DNA of 64,000 bases. It comes from Microstegium vimineum. Taxonomy: Eukaryota; Streptophyta; Magnoliopsida; Poales; Poaceae. The DNA lies in the NCBI GenBank assembly GCA_022036555.1, contig CM039140.1, forward strand, positions 1,178,001 through 1,242,000, read 5' to 3'. Made by a program: the position numbers and the translations under genes. Position 1 is the first letter of the stretch, and every line of letters begins with the position of its first letter. A model generated the notes under the pieces. That model did not search any database, was not told the origin of the DNA, and saw only the letters and a list, made by a program, of their open reading frames with translations. Of this stretch, positions 1 to 10,700 are shown piece after piece.

Positions 1-2
1 CG

Positions 3-1262
3 GACGCTGTCCACGTCGGCCATTTCCTCGCGCTTTTCCAGTCCACCGAATCGCCCTCGCTCCAAGCCGCCTTCGACGCCTTCCTGGCCAGCGTCTGCGC
101 CGACGCTGCTGACGAAGAAGGCGCGGCGGTCGTCGTCGTCGTCGCTGACCCGTTCCAGGCGTGGACCACCGCCGCCGCGCGCCGGCGCGGCGCGAGGCAC
201 GCGTTCTTCGACTCCTGCGGCGCGTTCGGCAGCGTGGTGTACCACTCGCTCTGGAACCACCTCCCGCACCGCCGCGCACCCGGAGACGAGGCCGAGGCGT
301 TCTGCCTGCCCGACCACCCGGAGGTCACGGTCCACCGCTCGCAGCTCCCGGCGCACCTGCTCCTCGCCGACGGCATGGACCCGTGGTCCGCCATTCTCCG
401 CCGGCAGATAGCGCTCGGGTACGACACCGACGCCGTGCTCATCAACACCATGGAGGAGTTGGAGCCGACCGGGCTACGCATGCTCCGGCAAACCTTGGGC
501 GTGCCGGTCTTGCCCATCGGCCCGCTTATCCGCCTCCCGGCACAGCACACCGGCCACCGCAATGGCAGCGACAGCGACAGCATCATGCGGTGGCTGGACG
601 CCCGTATGAAGTCGAAGATGTCGGTGCTGTTCATCTCGTTCGGCTCCCAGAACAGCTTACTGCCAGAGCAAATGATGGAACTGGCCGCGGCGCTCGAGCT
701 CACCGGCCGGCCATTCGTCTGGGCCATCCGGCTCCCCGTCGGGTTCGGCGACGACGCCGGAACGTTCAGATGGGACAAGTGGCTGCCGGAAGGATTCGAG
801 GAGAGGGTGCGCGCCAACGACACGGGCCTCCTGGTCCGCGGGTGGGCGCCGCAGCTGAGCATCCTGGCGCACGCGTCGACCGGCGCGTTCCTGAGCCACT
901 GCGGGTGGAACTCGGTGCTGGAGAGCGTGGCGCACGGCGTGCCCATCATCGGGTGGCCGCTGCAAGCGGACCAGTTCTTCAACTGCGACATGCTGGAGCG
1001 GGAGTGGGGCGCGTGCGTCGAGGTGGCCAGGGGGAACGCCGAGGGCTCGTCGGTGGTCGAGCGGGCGCGGCTGGCGGAGGTCCTGGAGACGGTAATGGGG
1101 GACACCGCCAAAGGGGCTGAGATGAGGCGGCGCGTGAAGGAGATTCAGGAACTGATCGGCAGCGCCCAAGAGAATGGTGCTTCCTCCGCGGAAGCGTTGA
1201 AGAAACAGTTCACCTCGATGCTGCATGCTACAGATGCTAATGCGCCTGCCTTGGAGTGCTGA
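3..1262 (+). CDS. UGT92A1-like glycosyltransferase, 5'-partial (copy A)
   Basis: This is the same reading frame as at 39,975-41,351, cut off by the window start, so the frame is open from position 3 to the TGA at 1,260-1,262. The PSPG donor-sugar box lies at 843-974, beginning W-A-P-Q and including the HCGWNS core, and ending in D-Q. This marks a plant family-1 UDP-glycosyltransferase, a cytosolic enzyme that transfers sugar from a UDP-sugar to small molecules. The acceptor cannot be predicted. I see no coding difference from copy B. Because copy B lacks its N-terminus and catalytic histidine, this copy probably does too, though its upstream sequence is outside the window. It is probably an assembly duplicate. 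Confidence 0.75.
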   Translation, partial: DAVHVGHFLALFQSTESPSLQAAFDAFLASVCADAADEEGAAVVVVVADPFQAWTTAAARRRGARHAFFDSCGAFGSVVYHSLWNHLPHRRAPGDEAEAFCLPDHPEVTVHRSQLPAHLLLADGMDPWSAILRRQIALGYDTDAVLINTMEELEPTGLRMLRQTLGVPVLPIGPLIRLPAQHTGHRNGSDSDSIMRWLDARMKSKMSVLFISFGSQNSLLPEQMMELAAALELTGRPFVWAIRLPVGFGDDAGTFRWDKWLPEGFEERVRANDTGLLVRGWAPQLSILAHASTGAFLSHCGWNSVLESVAHGVPIIGWPLQADQFFNCDMLEREWGACVEVARGNAEGSSVVERARLAEVLETVMGDTAKGAEMRRRVKEIQELIGSAQENGASSAEALKKQFTSMLHATDANAPALEC

Positions 1263-1352
1263 TGCCGGCGCAGTGCTCTGTTGCTACTGTTCCACATGGC
1301 AGCTGATGTCTCGTTTTCCTCGTTCCGGTGCAAGCAACTGTAATAATGATGG

Positions 1353-1500
1353 ATTGCTGGAGAAGCTGAAGAAGGAGCTTGAAGATTACAAGAAGCATGT
1401 TGCTTTATTCAAGAACCGTGAAGGAGTTGCTTCTGAATTATGATTAAATCAGCAATGAAGATACCACTGTCGATGATCCCACAACTACCTCAGATTATAA
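1353..1500 (+). pseudogene. CRM-gene last-exon relic (copy A)
   Basis: This matches the final exon of the CRM-domain gene (37,595-37,786), encoding the coiled-coil-like tail with E-K-L-K-K-E-L-E-D-Y-K-K. It has an early TGA at 1,441 where the intact gene reads on. It is a copy of the relic at 41,442, and non-functional on its own because the CRM domain and the start are absent. Confidence 0.7.
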
Positions 1501-2345
1501 ATGAGCCAACTCGTTGGACATGCTAGCATGATAGATCTTTCAGTAGTGAAGCTTTGGTCAAATCTTGCAAGCCTACAAAGCTCAATGTTCACTATTCATA
1601 TTAAATATGCTGCCTTCAATTGTGGTGATATATATACAGGGAGCTAGCTTGAAAACTCAGATTCATGTAGAAGATAATAGTCATAGGATTTTAAAGGGAG
1701 GAGTTGTAGTCCTGGTTAGTGGAAAGCTGTATTGCTTGGAAAATACCTCGGTCATCAATCTGTCTCCATAAGTAGCATGATACTGAGTGCAGTAGCCTTT
1801 TAATATTTGTGCAATCTTTCATGTAAACACTTCTATGATAAAACAGGACATCCTTTTGAATTGCCCCCCTTTTATGTAGGCTTTTCACTTCTCAAGCTTC
1901 CTTGTTACATAGAAGACAATGAAATTGTAATTTTGGAGCTGGAATAGTACTGCAGGTCCCTCTCAGAAATAAAGACGTTTACTGTGATTACAAAGGATCG
2001 CGGTCTACATTGTCACACGTTCACACTGTACTCAAAGCATTCTTGCACCAATGGAGGACGTAAGAAGTGCACAAGATTTTTGTGCCTCAGTTGGGCGTCT
2101 GCATGAACTTTGAAACAACTTGTTGGTCTACATTTGTGTGCTTTTTGCATGTACTGAGCTGTTCCTGAGAAGATGGGCATGTGCAGAGGGACAATAATGA
2201 TGACTTTAAGGATTGGCTTGATTGTCATGCGCAGTCATGAGGCTGCTATCGGCCCAATAGGTCCAAGAATCAATAGCTTAGTCATCAAGTTAGGTCAAGG
2301 GTGCTTAGCCACTAAGTTAGATTTATGTTTGATCCCCTCTATATA

Positions 2346-4559
2346 CTAGTATAATGTCTGTGCTAACGCAACAGTTTTATTTAGGAAAATGCTTTAAAAA
2401 ACAACCAATTTGTTTTATAGAGTTTAACTTTTTATACAATAATATTTGAGCTTATATCTACCCTACTAATTCACCATATTCAGCGAAAACAATTTTAATT
2501 GTAGCTTCGCCGGTAGAGCAGATTCTTTCCGAGAGCTAAAGCTGTTTTTTTGGACCATTTGGCAAAACAGCTTCTCCTTCTAGTAAAAAAGATGAAAGGT
2601 CCAAAATAACCCTTTTTATTTTTCATTTGTTCTTCTCCTTTTTCTCTCTTTTCTCTCTCTTTTTTATTTATCTTTTTCTATTGTTTTCCTCTGTACCTTA
2701 TCCGATAGCAGCACGAAACTCCCGGCCTCCCCTTCGCCTCGCCTCGCATCCCTGCGCCTCCCCGTATCGCATCGCATCCTTCCCCTGCGCCACCCTCGCC
2801 GGCCCTCTCGGGCGCCTCCACGCATGCCCCGGCAGCAGCGGCCGCGGCCACGGCCACGTGCGACCCCCGGCGGTCCCACTGGCATGAAGCTCCGGCGCGA
2901 AGCTCTGGAGCCTACCTCTGTGGTCATCTTCTCCACGCCCATTCCCACCTCGGCAGTCGCCGTCCTTCTCCGCGCTCGTGGCTACATCGACGTCCGTCAT
3001 CTACTCCCGTCTTCTTTCGCGTGCGCCCGTGATTTTCGCGCAGAAACAACCGGCGGCTGCCTTTCCGGGCGTGCGGGAGGAGAGCCGCCTTTTCGAGCGT
3101 GCGGGAGGAGGAGGATGATACACGCAATCCTGATCGTCTAATCTGAGTGAGTAAGGAGAGAGAAAATTTAGAATAAATCTGGACAGTCTGTTTTAAACTT
3201 GTGATTTGTATGGGTGCATGATTCTGAGTACGCGAAGCAGGGGCTTCTCAGCGGGGTGCGTTTTTTACGTGGTCATAGGAAAGAAAAAGATGGTGAATTA
3301 GTAGGGTACATATTATATATACTCCCCGTCCCATTGAAAATGTCGTTTTAAAATTCGAGTCTTTTTGTTTGACCGTTCGTCTTATTTAATTTTTTTTTGT
3401 AATTCTTATTTATTTTATTATATTTGTATAATTCATTTGAATAAGACGAACAAGTCAAATGAGAATCTAAAAGTCAAAAACGATAATTTCATCGTGGGAA
3501 TATGTGTGTATGTATTTATCTGGAGTGTGTATGTTTGTTACATCGCTCAGTATAGTAAGTCTCTCTCGTGGAGTCTCTATTTTTTTTTGTCCTTGAAAGC
3601 TGATAATCATATAGACAAATTTCATAACGTTGAGTTAAGCATAAAATTACAAATCCTTAAGATCTTTACTTATCCGGACATGCTTATTTATGACGACACA
3701 AGGTGCAGTATATATCCTTGAATCATACGCACGCACGCACGCACAGTCCGTACACATAGACATTATTCTAATCTGATAGACGCACGCACCTGCTGAGGCA
3801 CACAGATCTGCATGTACCGCCTGTCCGTCGGCAGCGACCTCTGGCTGAGCTAATGCCACAATTTTAAAATCGCTATACTCTAGACAGATTGGCGTGATCA
3901 GTTAATTAATCGGTTACCTGTTTGGAAAGGAATAGATACAACACAGCCGGTTAAAATTTGAGAATATGAATGGGGAATTACCAATCTATTATTGCAGCCC
4001 CAGCAGCTCCGTGCGGCTGCAACCTGCAAGGATCAGAGGCAGCTATTGCAATTTTGTAATCTCCATGCGGCTGCAACCTGCAAGGAACAGAGGCAGGCTT
4101 CCAATCGTACGTTCGGCTGCAACCTGCAAGGAACAAAGGCAGGCTTCCAATGGATGACGGCAACTCCGTGCGGCTGCAACAAAGGAACAGGGGCAGGCGT
4201 CCAATCTGCAGGGGCAGAGGCAGGCGGACAGGGTCACAGGGATGACCAATCGGTGACTGCAAGGGGCGGATCCGTGTTTGCGGTCACGAGCGGATCCGTG
4301 TGCGTGAATAGTGGCAGATTTGCCGGCTGCCTGGCAGTGCGCTCACGAGCGGATCGGTGAGGAACCAGGATGAGACACACCATCTCCACCGTCCGATTTG
4401 AACGACTAAGGAGAGAGAAGTTTAAAAATAAATTTGGATGATAAATTTTAATAATGTTGTTTTTTCTGTTTTCTAGGTGGATGGATGGAGAACTTCTCAG
4501 TAGGGGATTTTTTTAGATGGACCTAAAAAAAGAAAAAGATGGTAAATTAGTAGGGTAGA
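2346..4559 (-). mobile_element. Helitron inside 5' LTR (copy A)
   Basis: Duplicate of the element at 42,435-44,647. On the minus strand it runs from a TC 5' end at 4,559 to a CTAG 3' end at 2,346, between host A and T. It contains a Stowaway-like MITE (3,322-3,500) and a roughly 50-bp tandem repeat (4,014-4,212), as in copy B. Confidence 0.75.
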
Positions 4560-4778
4560 TAAAGAGAGACACGTCTGTCATTTGAAATTAAGCAAGAAAT
4601 AATAAAGAAACAATTTTAGTCTCCCTCAATCTCTCAAGCTCTTGGCAAAATATAAGGTTTAGTTATCTCAAAATACCACCAACATACCCTCACCCTAGCC
4701 CTCGTTCATCGCGCTCTAACCACTGAGCTACCATATATAACATCTGGTATCAGGTTGCTTTGATTTTGATCCACTACC

Positions 4779-5264
4779 ATGGCTTCCGCTACCACCGACG
4801 CCTTACACGCCCTTGCCGAGGGGCATCGTCTTATGTCTGAGCTGCTCCATCATATGGCCACAACATTGGATCATCTAATGGCACTACTCGAGGTGCAGGC
4901 CCATGAGCGTCAGACGGCAGTACGCCTATAGGCAGCAGCGCGGGGACTCCTGGCACGACGGCAGACGCAGACTCTTCGTGGGGAGAAATCATTGGAGGAG
5001 CAGACAGTGATGCGCATGCAAGCAGCCATGCGAGGCTTTCTTGTCCGGCGCATGGTGCGGCCGTGGCGCATGGCACTCACGACTGCGCGAGGGCAAATCA
5101 CAGCATGCAGGTTTGACCATTCAAGCTCGCATGTCCTTTCTGCAGAGTTCCAGGTATGGTGTCTCCCGGCTACGACCATGGCAACGCAGCAGCGGGCACC
5201 AATGACGGTTCAATCTATGACGAGAACAGCAGCGGCCATCTCATCTGTTCCGGTGCCCAGCTGA
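4779..5264 (+). pseudogene. IQ-motif-like frame of LTR element (copy A)
   Basis: Duplicate of the frame at 44,867-45,352. ATG at 4,779, in-frame TAG at 4,929-4,931, then the frame continues through an IQ-like motif. See the copy B entry. Confidence 0.5.
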
Positions 5265-5801
5265 CTCGTTGGCTGCCATATCCTCCGTTTTTGGGCCTCG
5301 TGAAGCTAGCTGTTGGGACCTTCCCATGGGATTCAGGACGAGATGTTTATAGTCCAACTTTATTTCATATTTTTGTTCTCAATGAGGAAGGTAAGCCTAG
5401 ATGTAAAAGGCTTAACCCTAGGTCTCGTCAAGTAGGTTTGATCAAGATGTCTAGCTCGATGGCGAGCTGGGTCCCCGAGGGTGGGGGAGATGTCATGGGC
5501 AGCCAGCAGGCTGCCGCCGGCCCAATAGGCCCAAGAGTCAATAGCTTAGTCGTCAAGTTAGGTCAAGGGTGCTTAGCCACCAAGTTAGGTTTAGGTTTGA
5601 TCCCTTCTCTGTATAAAGAGAGACACGTCTGTTATTTGGAATTAAGCAAGCAATAATGAAGAAACAATTTTAGTCTCCCTCAATCTCTCAAGTTCTTGGC
5701 AAAGCATAAGGTCTAGTTATCTCAAAATACCATCAACATATTTTCACCCTAACCCTCGTTCCTCACACACTAACCACTGAGCTACCATACATAACATTGA
5801 T

Positions 5802-7700
5802 AAAAAGGGTAGTTATGAGTTATGATGTAATTTTAATTGTGATACTTGTGGACTAATTCACTTGCTATGGAGTAATTCTTTACAGGATATCCTTGCTATC
5901 TAGAGGTTAGCAATGGGGGAGCACATGGTTAGAGTGCTAAATTGTTAAGTTTGAAGATGAGGCCGCTGCACTTTCCCATTGCTATGTTTTGTCTATGTCC
6001 ATGCACAAAGGAATGTTAATTGAGTTTCTTTATCAGTTGATTGTATGATTGTATGTTTTGGAACTATAGGTATTTACATATTTCCTATAAATGATTCATC
6101 TATGATTATTATGTGTTATGCAAATGGTAAATATAAGAGAAGTGTTACTAATAAGTAACAAGACCGTGATCAAAATTGTGGCATTATTGATTATATAAGA
6201 CACATTTCGAAGGGGGAAATGGAGTGACTTGTATTAAATTTAGACCTCTCTTATTATTCATATCTTGTATCAAGGAAAATTATGTCAAATAGTTGAAAGA
6301 GAAGCCTCAATGTGGTCGAAACTTTTAGAATTCATAAGCCTCCATACTAGACGTACTTCTTTTTTTGTGACATTGGTACTTGGTTGACTTCTAGTTCTTC
6401 TGCTACCTTAATAACTTTTGACTCTAGTTATGTGTATATCTATAAATCTCTCCTATACACAGAACGATCTGAAGCTCTCCATAAAGGCTGGTGTAGAAAA
6501 TCAACATAACTTTAAAAGGCTTTTTGATTTTATTATAGTTGTTTGTCGGACTAGGACTAGAGCTAGTTGTTAGTTGACTAAAAATTTGTCATGTGTTGTT
6601 TGGATCCTGGACTAATGGGTAATACTGTTTCCACGAAAAACCTTTATTGCCTACCTGCTGCTTTTCCCCCTGCCGGTAACTAGGGAGGGATAACAGCTAG
6701 TTAGCTTAGCTAAAGGTTAGACAAAAGAAAAAAAATCATAGATCAATTTGATGGTATGATAGCCAAGTATACTTTGGATTACTGTGGACACTTTTTCTTA
6801 ATTTTTTTGTTGGGTTACTGATCTTTGGTCAAATGGAGCATTGGAGCTTCCAACACTTAAACTTAAAGTCATAGATAATTGATAATGGTTTCCGTCGTCG
6901 CATCAAACCTTGAAGAAGGTTGGAGGTTTTTCTGGCTCTTCAGGCATAATTTGCATAGTGGAAACAACTTATCTATATGAACTTTGGGTATGTGAGGTTT
7001 CTCTTACACTTTTTTTTACACATATACACTTGTAATTCAGTGTACAATATATTGTTGATTATCTGACAAAAGGGCCTGTGTTTTGTCAGCATGGTTTTTT
7101 CTGACCAAATATTTTGGTGATCATCTTTGCACAGTCATGGAGTTACCAAATTTAGGACAAATTGGGCCTCGTCCGAGGGCCCTTCCGTGCCGATTGAGTC
7201 GGGAGGCTACTCAAGCATTATTATTTTAGTTTTTGATTTATTTTTTAAGCATGATTTATTTTAGTTTTATGTTTATTTTTTAAGCATGATTTATTTTAGT
7301 TTTATGATTTATTTTTTGGGTGTCACAGTAGCATGCCGTGAGGTTTGTTAATTAAATTTGCCGGTTGCTACTCCCCAACTTTATTTATTTTTTTTCCTTG
7401 AAGAGCATTCCTCCTCTTTTCTTCGCAGGGTTTGTAAAAATTTCTTTTTCTGTTCCAAATTAAGCAATTACCCAAATTTATTGTGGTTACCTTGAGGCGA
7501 AGTTGTATCGAGCATTTAATAGGTCTAATTTTAGACTTTACAGGAAGCTTATTGCAAGTTGCAACATATCTTGGAGAAATATGGTTTCAAAAAGATTGCA
7601 ATATTGGAGAATGGATTAAATATTTCAAAGCAAGTAAGAAATTAATTTATATTTAATTATCAGTAAATTTTTTGTTTTTTTTCTTTTGGGGGGGCCTCGA
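5802..7700 (+). repeat. Distal CRM-flank copy and AT-rich tandem repeats (copy A)
   Basis: Corresponds to 45,890-47,870. The first part, to about 6,540, aligns with the CRM 3' flank. The 37-bp tandem repeat of 47,314-47,424 is recognisable near 7,250-7,320 but with base changes. No gene is seen. Confidence 0.75.
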
Positions 7701-10700
7701 TGTGCAAATTTAAATATACCATATCTTTTTTGATTATTGGCAAAACCAAAAAGGGTTTTGGGGGGGGCTTGGGCTTAAGTGAAATTTAAGTTTTGCCCGG
7801 GAAGGGAGGCGCCATAAAAAGTTATTAGGGCCCCTTGGAAAATTTAAAAAAATTATTTTCTCAAGGGAGGGAAATTTAAAAATTTTTTTTTTTTAAATTT
7901 TTATGGTAAACAAAGTAAAACTTGTTAAAATATCCTTTTTTTTTTTTTTTTTAAATGGTTTTTAGTTAAGGAAAAAAGGTTTATTTTTTAATAATTTTGA
8001 AAAAAGTTATTGAAAAACCCCCAAAAATTATTGGTTTTGGGGTTTTCATCCTTTTTGGTTAAAACGTTTTTTTTAATTACTTTAAAAAAATTTTCGTTAA
8101 AGGGCATATGTTTGGGTTTTAAAATTCAAAATTTTTTCGGTAGCCCCTATTTAAAATATTATTAATTTTATAATTTATGTTAAGAAGGGGTTTGGGTTCG
8201 GCCCGCCCTTGGGGGGGAAAAAGGGGAAGCCTTTTGCCGCTGGGGGCCTTTCCCTAAAATTTAAAGTTCCGTTTATTTTTTGAATGAGGTTTAAAAATGG
8301 GGGGAGCACCCGTTCCCGTTCCGTTGGGGCTGCCAGAAACTGGGTTGGGGTGTTTATGGCATTTATTTTGGGGCTCGGGATGGCCCCAAAAACCCCCCCC
8401 ATCCCTTTGCCGGTCGGGCCCTCCCGGTCCCGGGGGAAAAGGGTCGTCCCCGGCCCTGCCCAAGGCTAACCCCCCCCACGCGCCCCCGCCGCCACCCCCC
8501 CCGCCCCCACGTGGGTCCCCCCTTTCGGGTCGGGGTGCCAGGGTTAAACCCCCCATCGGCCTTGGGCCCCCCCCGTTGTCTAAATGGGGCCCCTTTTTTC
8601 CCCCTAATCTCCCCCCCCCCCCTTTCCCTCGTGGATACGACGGGGGAATAAACCAAAAATTTCCCGGCCCGACAGGGCCCTTTTTTTTCGAGAAGGGGGG
8701 GGAGGCCTTTAAAATTTTAAAAACTTGGCAAAAAACCCGTGGCTTTCCCCAATGTGGGTTACGAATGTTAAATCCACGGAAAATTTAGTCGGGAAGCGAT
8801 CCCCCGGAGGGGGGCAAACTCTCGAAAAAGGACCTGCCCAGATGGTTCCCCCAAGATATTAAATCGCGGGGGAGGGGGGCCCCCCCTTCGTTCCTATGAC
8901 AGGGAAAGATATTTAAAAAAAAGGGGGGGGCTTCTGCCAAGGGGCCTTTTTTTTGTATATTTAGGAAAATCCCATCGGATGGGGGGTTTAGCCTTGGAAA
9001 AATTTCAAGTTGGTGTTATGAAAAGTTGGCAGCCCTGAAAGATGTTTCCCTTTTAGGCTTATTTAATTTAGGTGTCCAAAGGAAATTAGTTCGTTTAAAT
9101 TTAATTCCCCTTAGGCCCCTGAAAGGGTAATCCCGCCCTGTTTGGGGGGGCCCAAATTTGGGTTTTGGGGGCCCCCCCAAGGTATTAAAAAGGTGGGGGG
9201 GGCCTAGCATCCGGGTTTCCCTGGGCGCCCCCCGAATTCCCAAAACCAGAACAAAGGGGGGGGCCAAGGGAAAAACCCCCCGGGGGAAAAAACCAAAGGT
9301 TTCGCTGGGGATGACCCCCCCCCCCTTTCAGGGTTTTTAACCCCCCCCAAAGGACTTACTACCCCGGGCCCCTTTTAAAATTTTCCCCTTTTAAAGAATC
9401 ATTTTTATTAAAAGAAAAAATTATTTTTTTTAGAAATTTAATTTAAGGATATGCCCCAAAAGGGGGTCCCTTTAAAAGAATTAAAGAAAAAAAAAACCCT
9501 AACCCAAAAAATTTTGGGGGGGCAAAAAGGAAATTTTCTCATGGAAAATTTTTCCCTTTTTAACCAAAAAACAAAAAAAAAAGAAACCCAACCCAAAAAA
9601 AAAGGGAAAAAACCCTTCCCCTTCCAAAAGAACCCCCCCCCAAAAAATTTTTTTTTTTAAAAACCCCCCCCCCCCCCCCCCTTTTTTTTTTTTTTTTTTC
9701 CCCCCCCCCCCCCCCCCGGGGCCCCCCCCCCCCCCCCCCCCCCTCCCCGCCTTGGAGAAGAAAGACCCCGGGGGGGGGGGAGGGGAAAAACCCCCTGGGG
9801 GGGGTTCCCCCAACCCCCGGGCCCCCCGGGTCTGAGGGGAAAGGGGGGGGGGTAAAAATATTTTCGGGGGGGGGGGGGGGTTTTTTGAAACCCCCACCGT
9901 TTTCCCCCCCCCCTCGCCAAGGCCCGGGTCCCATCCCCTGGGCAAGGCCAGGGGGGCCCCCTTTTCCCCCCCGGGCCCGTTGGGGGGGGGGGGGGGCCCC
10001 CCGCCCCGGGAAAAGGCCCACCGCCTTTTTTGGGAAACTTTTTTTATTTTTTTTTTTTTTGAAAAATTAAAAACGAAGAAAAAATTTTAAATGTTTAAAA
10101 TTTTTTTTAAAAAAAAAAATTAAATTTTTTAAAAATTAATGAAAATTTTCAGAAAAATTTTTTTAACATTATTTAATTTTAAAAATTTATGAAATTTTTT
10201 TTAATTAAAATTTTTTAAATAACCTTTTCCCAAAAACCCCAAAATTTTTGTTTAAAAAAACAAAAAAATTTTTTAAAAAATTTGAAATTTTATTGCCCCT
10301 GCAAGTATTTTTTGCCTCTTTTTTTGAAAAAAGAGATTCTTTTAGGGAAATTTTTTTTAAAATTTTTTAAAATTTTTTTTATTTTTTCCCCCCTTGTTTT
10401 AAAATTTCTAAGAAAAGTTGTTTTTTACCCCCAATGATTTAAAAAATTTCATGGGAATTTTATTTTTTTACAACTTAAGTTGGATGCTTTTTAAAAAATG
10501 TTTCACTTTTTTTGGAAAAACAGGGGTTAAAGGTTTTGGGGAAAATAAAAAATTCCCGCCAAGGACCAATATTTTTCCGGGAATTTAAAATTTAAATGGT
10601 TTTGGGGGGTTTTTTATTCCCTTTGGTCCTTAAACCAGGAACGGGAAAAACTTAAAGCGAAACCCCAAAAAATTTTGAAGTGATTAAAAAGAAACGAAAC

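Larger units (their letters stand above)
2223..5796 (+). mobile_element. Short LTR retrotransposon with nested Helitron (copy A)
   Basis: Same element as 42,312-45,884, with TTGAT target duplications at 2,218-2,222 and 5,797-5,801. The 5' LTR is in two pieces (2,223-2,345 and 4,560-4,742) because a Helitron is inserted. The 3' LTR is 5,491-5,796. See the copy B entries for structure and coding content. Confidence 0.85.
1..7700 (+). repeat. Near-identical second copy of 40,090-47,870
   Basis: Every landmark here recurs at a constant offset of 40,089 (40,088 after a one-base T-run difference near 2,610): UGT frame, CRM-tail relic, LTR element with nested Helitron, and flank. Up to about 6,500 I see no other difference. 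Beyond that, scattered substitutions and small indels appear and increase toward 7,700. Identity this high, shared transposon nesting and a quality gradient suggest an uncollapsed contig overlap or haplotig rather than a genuine tandem duplication. A very recent real duplication cannot be excluded from sequence alone. Confidence 0.9.
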
